From the NCBI GenBank assembly GCA_009885415.1, contig VFKU01000252.1:1-5186 (forward strand): 5,186 bases of DNA, written 5' to 3'. The notes below the pieces were generated by a model, which was given only the letters and a program-made list of their open reading frames with translations, ran no database searches and had not been told where the DNA came from. The translations under genes were made by a program, and so were the position numbers. The DNA is from Rhodothermota bacterium (GTDB taxonomy: Bacteria; Hydrogenedentota; Hydrogenedentia; Hydrogenedentales; GCA-2746185). Positions 5,021 through 5,186 of this stretch are shown piece by piece; position 1 is the stretch's first letter, and each line of letters starts with the position of its first letter.

Positions 5021-5186
5021 ATGACACACGGAAAAACGCGGATCGGATTGGCGGGTTGCGGGCGAATTAGCCAGGCCTACGTCGAGGCGATCCAGAAGTC
5101 GGCGGGCGTGCAACTCGTTGCGGTGATGGACACGCGCGAAGACGCGGCGCGGGCGACGGCCGAGGCGACCGGCGCGAAGGCCTACA
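5021..5186 (+). CDS. Gfo/Idh/MocA family NAD(P)-dependent oxidoreductase, partial (N-terminus only)
   Basis: Only the first 55 residues are in the window. They begin MTHGKTRIGLAGCGRI, giving the Rossmann GxxGxG pattern (9-14) followed by an alpha helix and a second strand ending VMD (Asp37), which suggests NAD(H) preference though Arg39 leaves NADP(H) possible. The helix that follows (EDAARATAEATGAKAY) fits the family, where an Ala-rich stretch leads to strand 3. The ATG is 9 nt after the aminotransferase stop, and AAAGG overlaps that stop (5011-5015), so the pair is almost certainly co-transcribed. By context it is a candidate to oxidise a sugar or cyclitol hydroxyl for amination by the upstream gene product, or to reduce a later intermediate. 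The C-terminal substrate domain is outside the window. Confidence 0.85.
   Translation, partial: MTHGKTRIGLAGCGRISQAYVEAIQKSAGVQLVAVMDTREDAARATAEATGAKAY

Overview
The window is a piece of a nucleotide-sugar or amino-sugar locus, most likely part of a surface polysaccharide, glycoconjugate or secondary-glycan cluster, in a GC-rich bacterium. A sampled coding stretch has 38 G+C in 60 bases. Start sites mostly have purine-rich Shine-Dalgarno-like sequences. Nothing here fixes the phylum, and no marker gene is present. No mobile element, CRISPR array, tRNA or rRNA was seen.

Left half, minus strand (transcribed from about 2076 down to 1 and beyond): a tight three-gene operon. It encodes a Gfo/Idh/MocA oxidoreductase (1051-2076), a left-handed beta-helix (hexapeptide-repeat) acyltransferase (575-1066) and the N-terminal 191 residues of a DegT/DnrJ/EryC1/StrS PLP aminotransferase (1-575, cut by the window edge). 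The genes overlap by 16 nt and by one shared base (TAATG), so they are probably translationally coupled. Oxidise, transaminate, then N-acylate is the known logic for making an acylamido sugar on a nucleotide carrier.

Middle, 2077-2886: an 810-bp divergent intergenic region with lower G+C (28 and 32 of 60 in two sampled stretches). I see no convincing gene in it. It holds three clear stem-loop-forming inverted repeats, a heptamer direct repeat and some weak promoter-like hexamers.

Right half, plus strand: a GT2-type, dolichol-phosphate-mannose-synthase-like glycosyltransferase (2887-3696), a second and different DegT-family aminotransferase (3773-5011) whose lysine motif resembles the cyclitol/AHBA type, and the first 55 residues of a second Gfo/Idh/MocA dehydrogenase (5021-5186, cut by the window edge).

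The most interesting point is the architecture. Two divergent arms each pair a Gfo/Idh/MocA dehydrogenase with a DegT aminotransferase, but the two aminotransferases belong to visibly different active-site subtypes. This suggests that two distinct amino-sugar or aminocyclitol units are made from one locus. Substrates cannot be read from the sequence alone, and those proposed below are inference.
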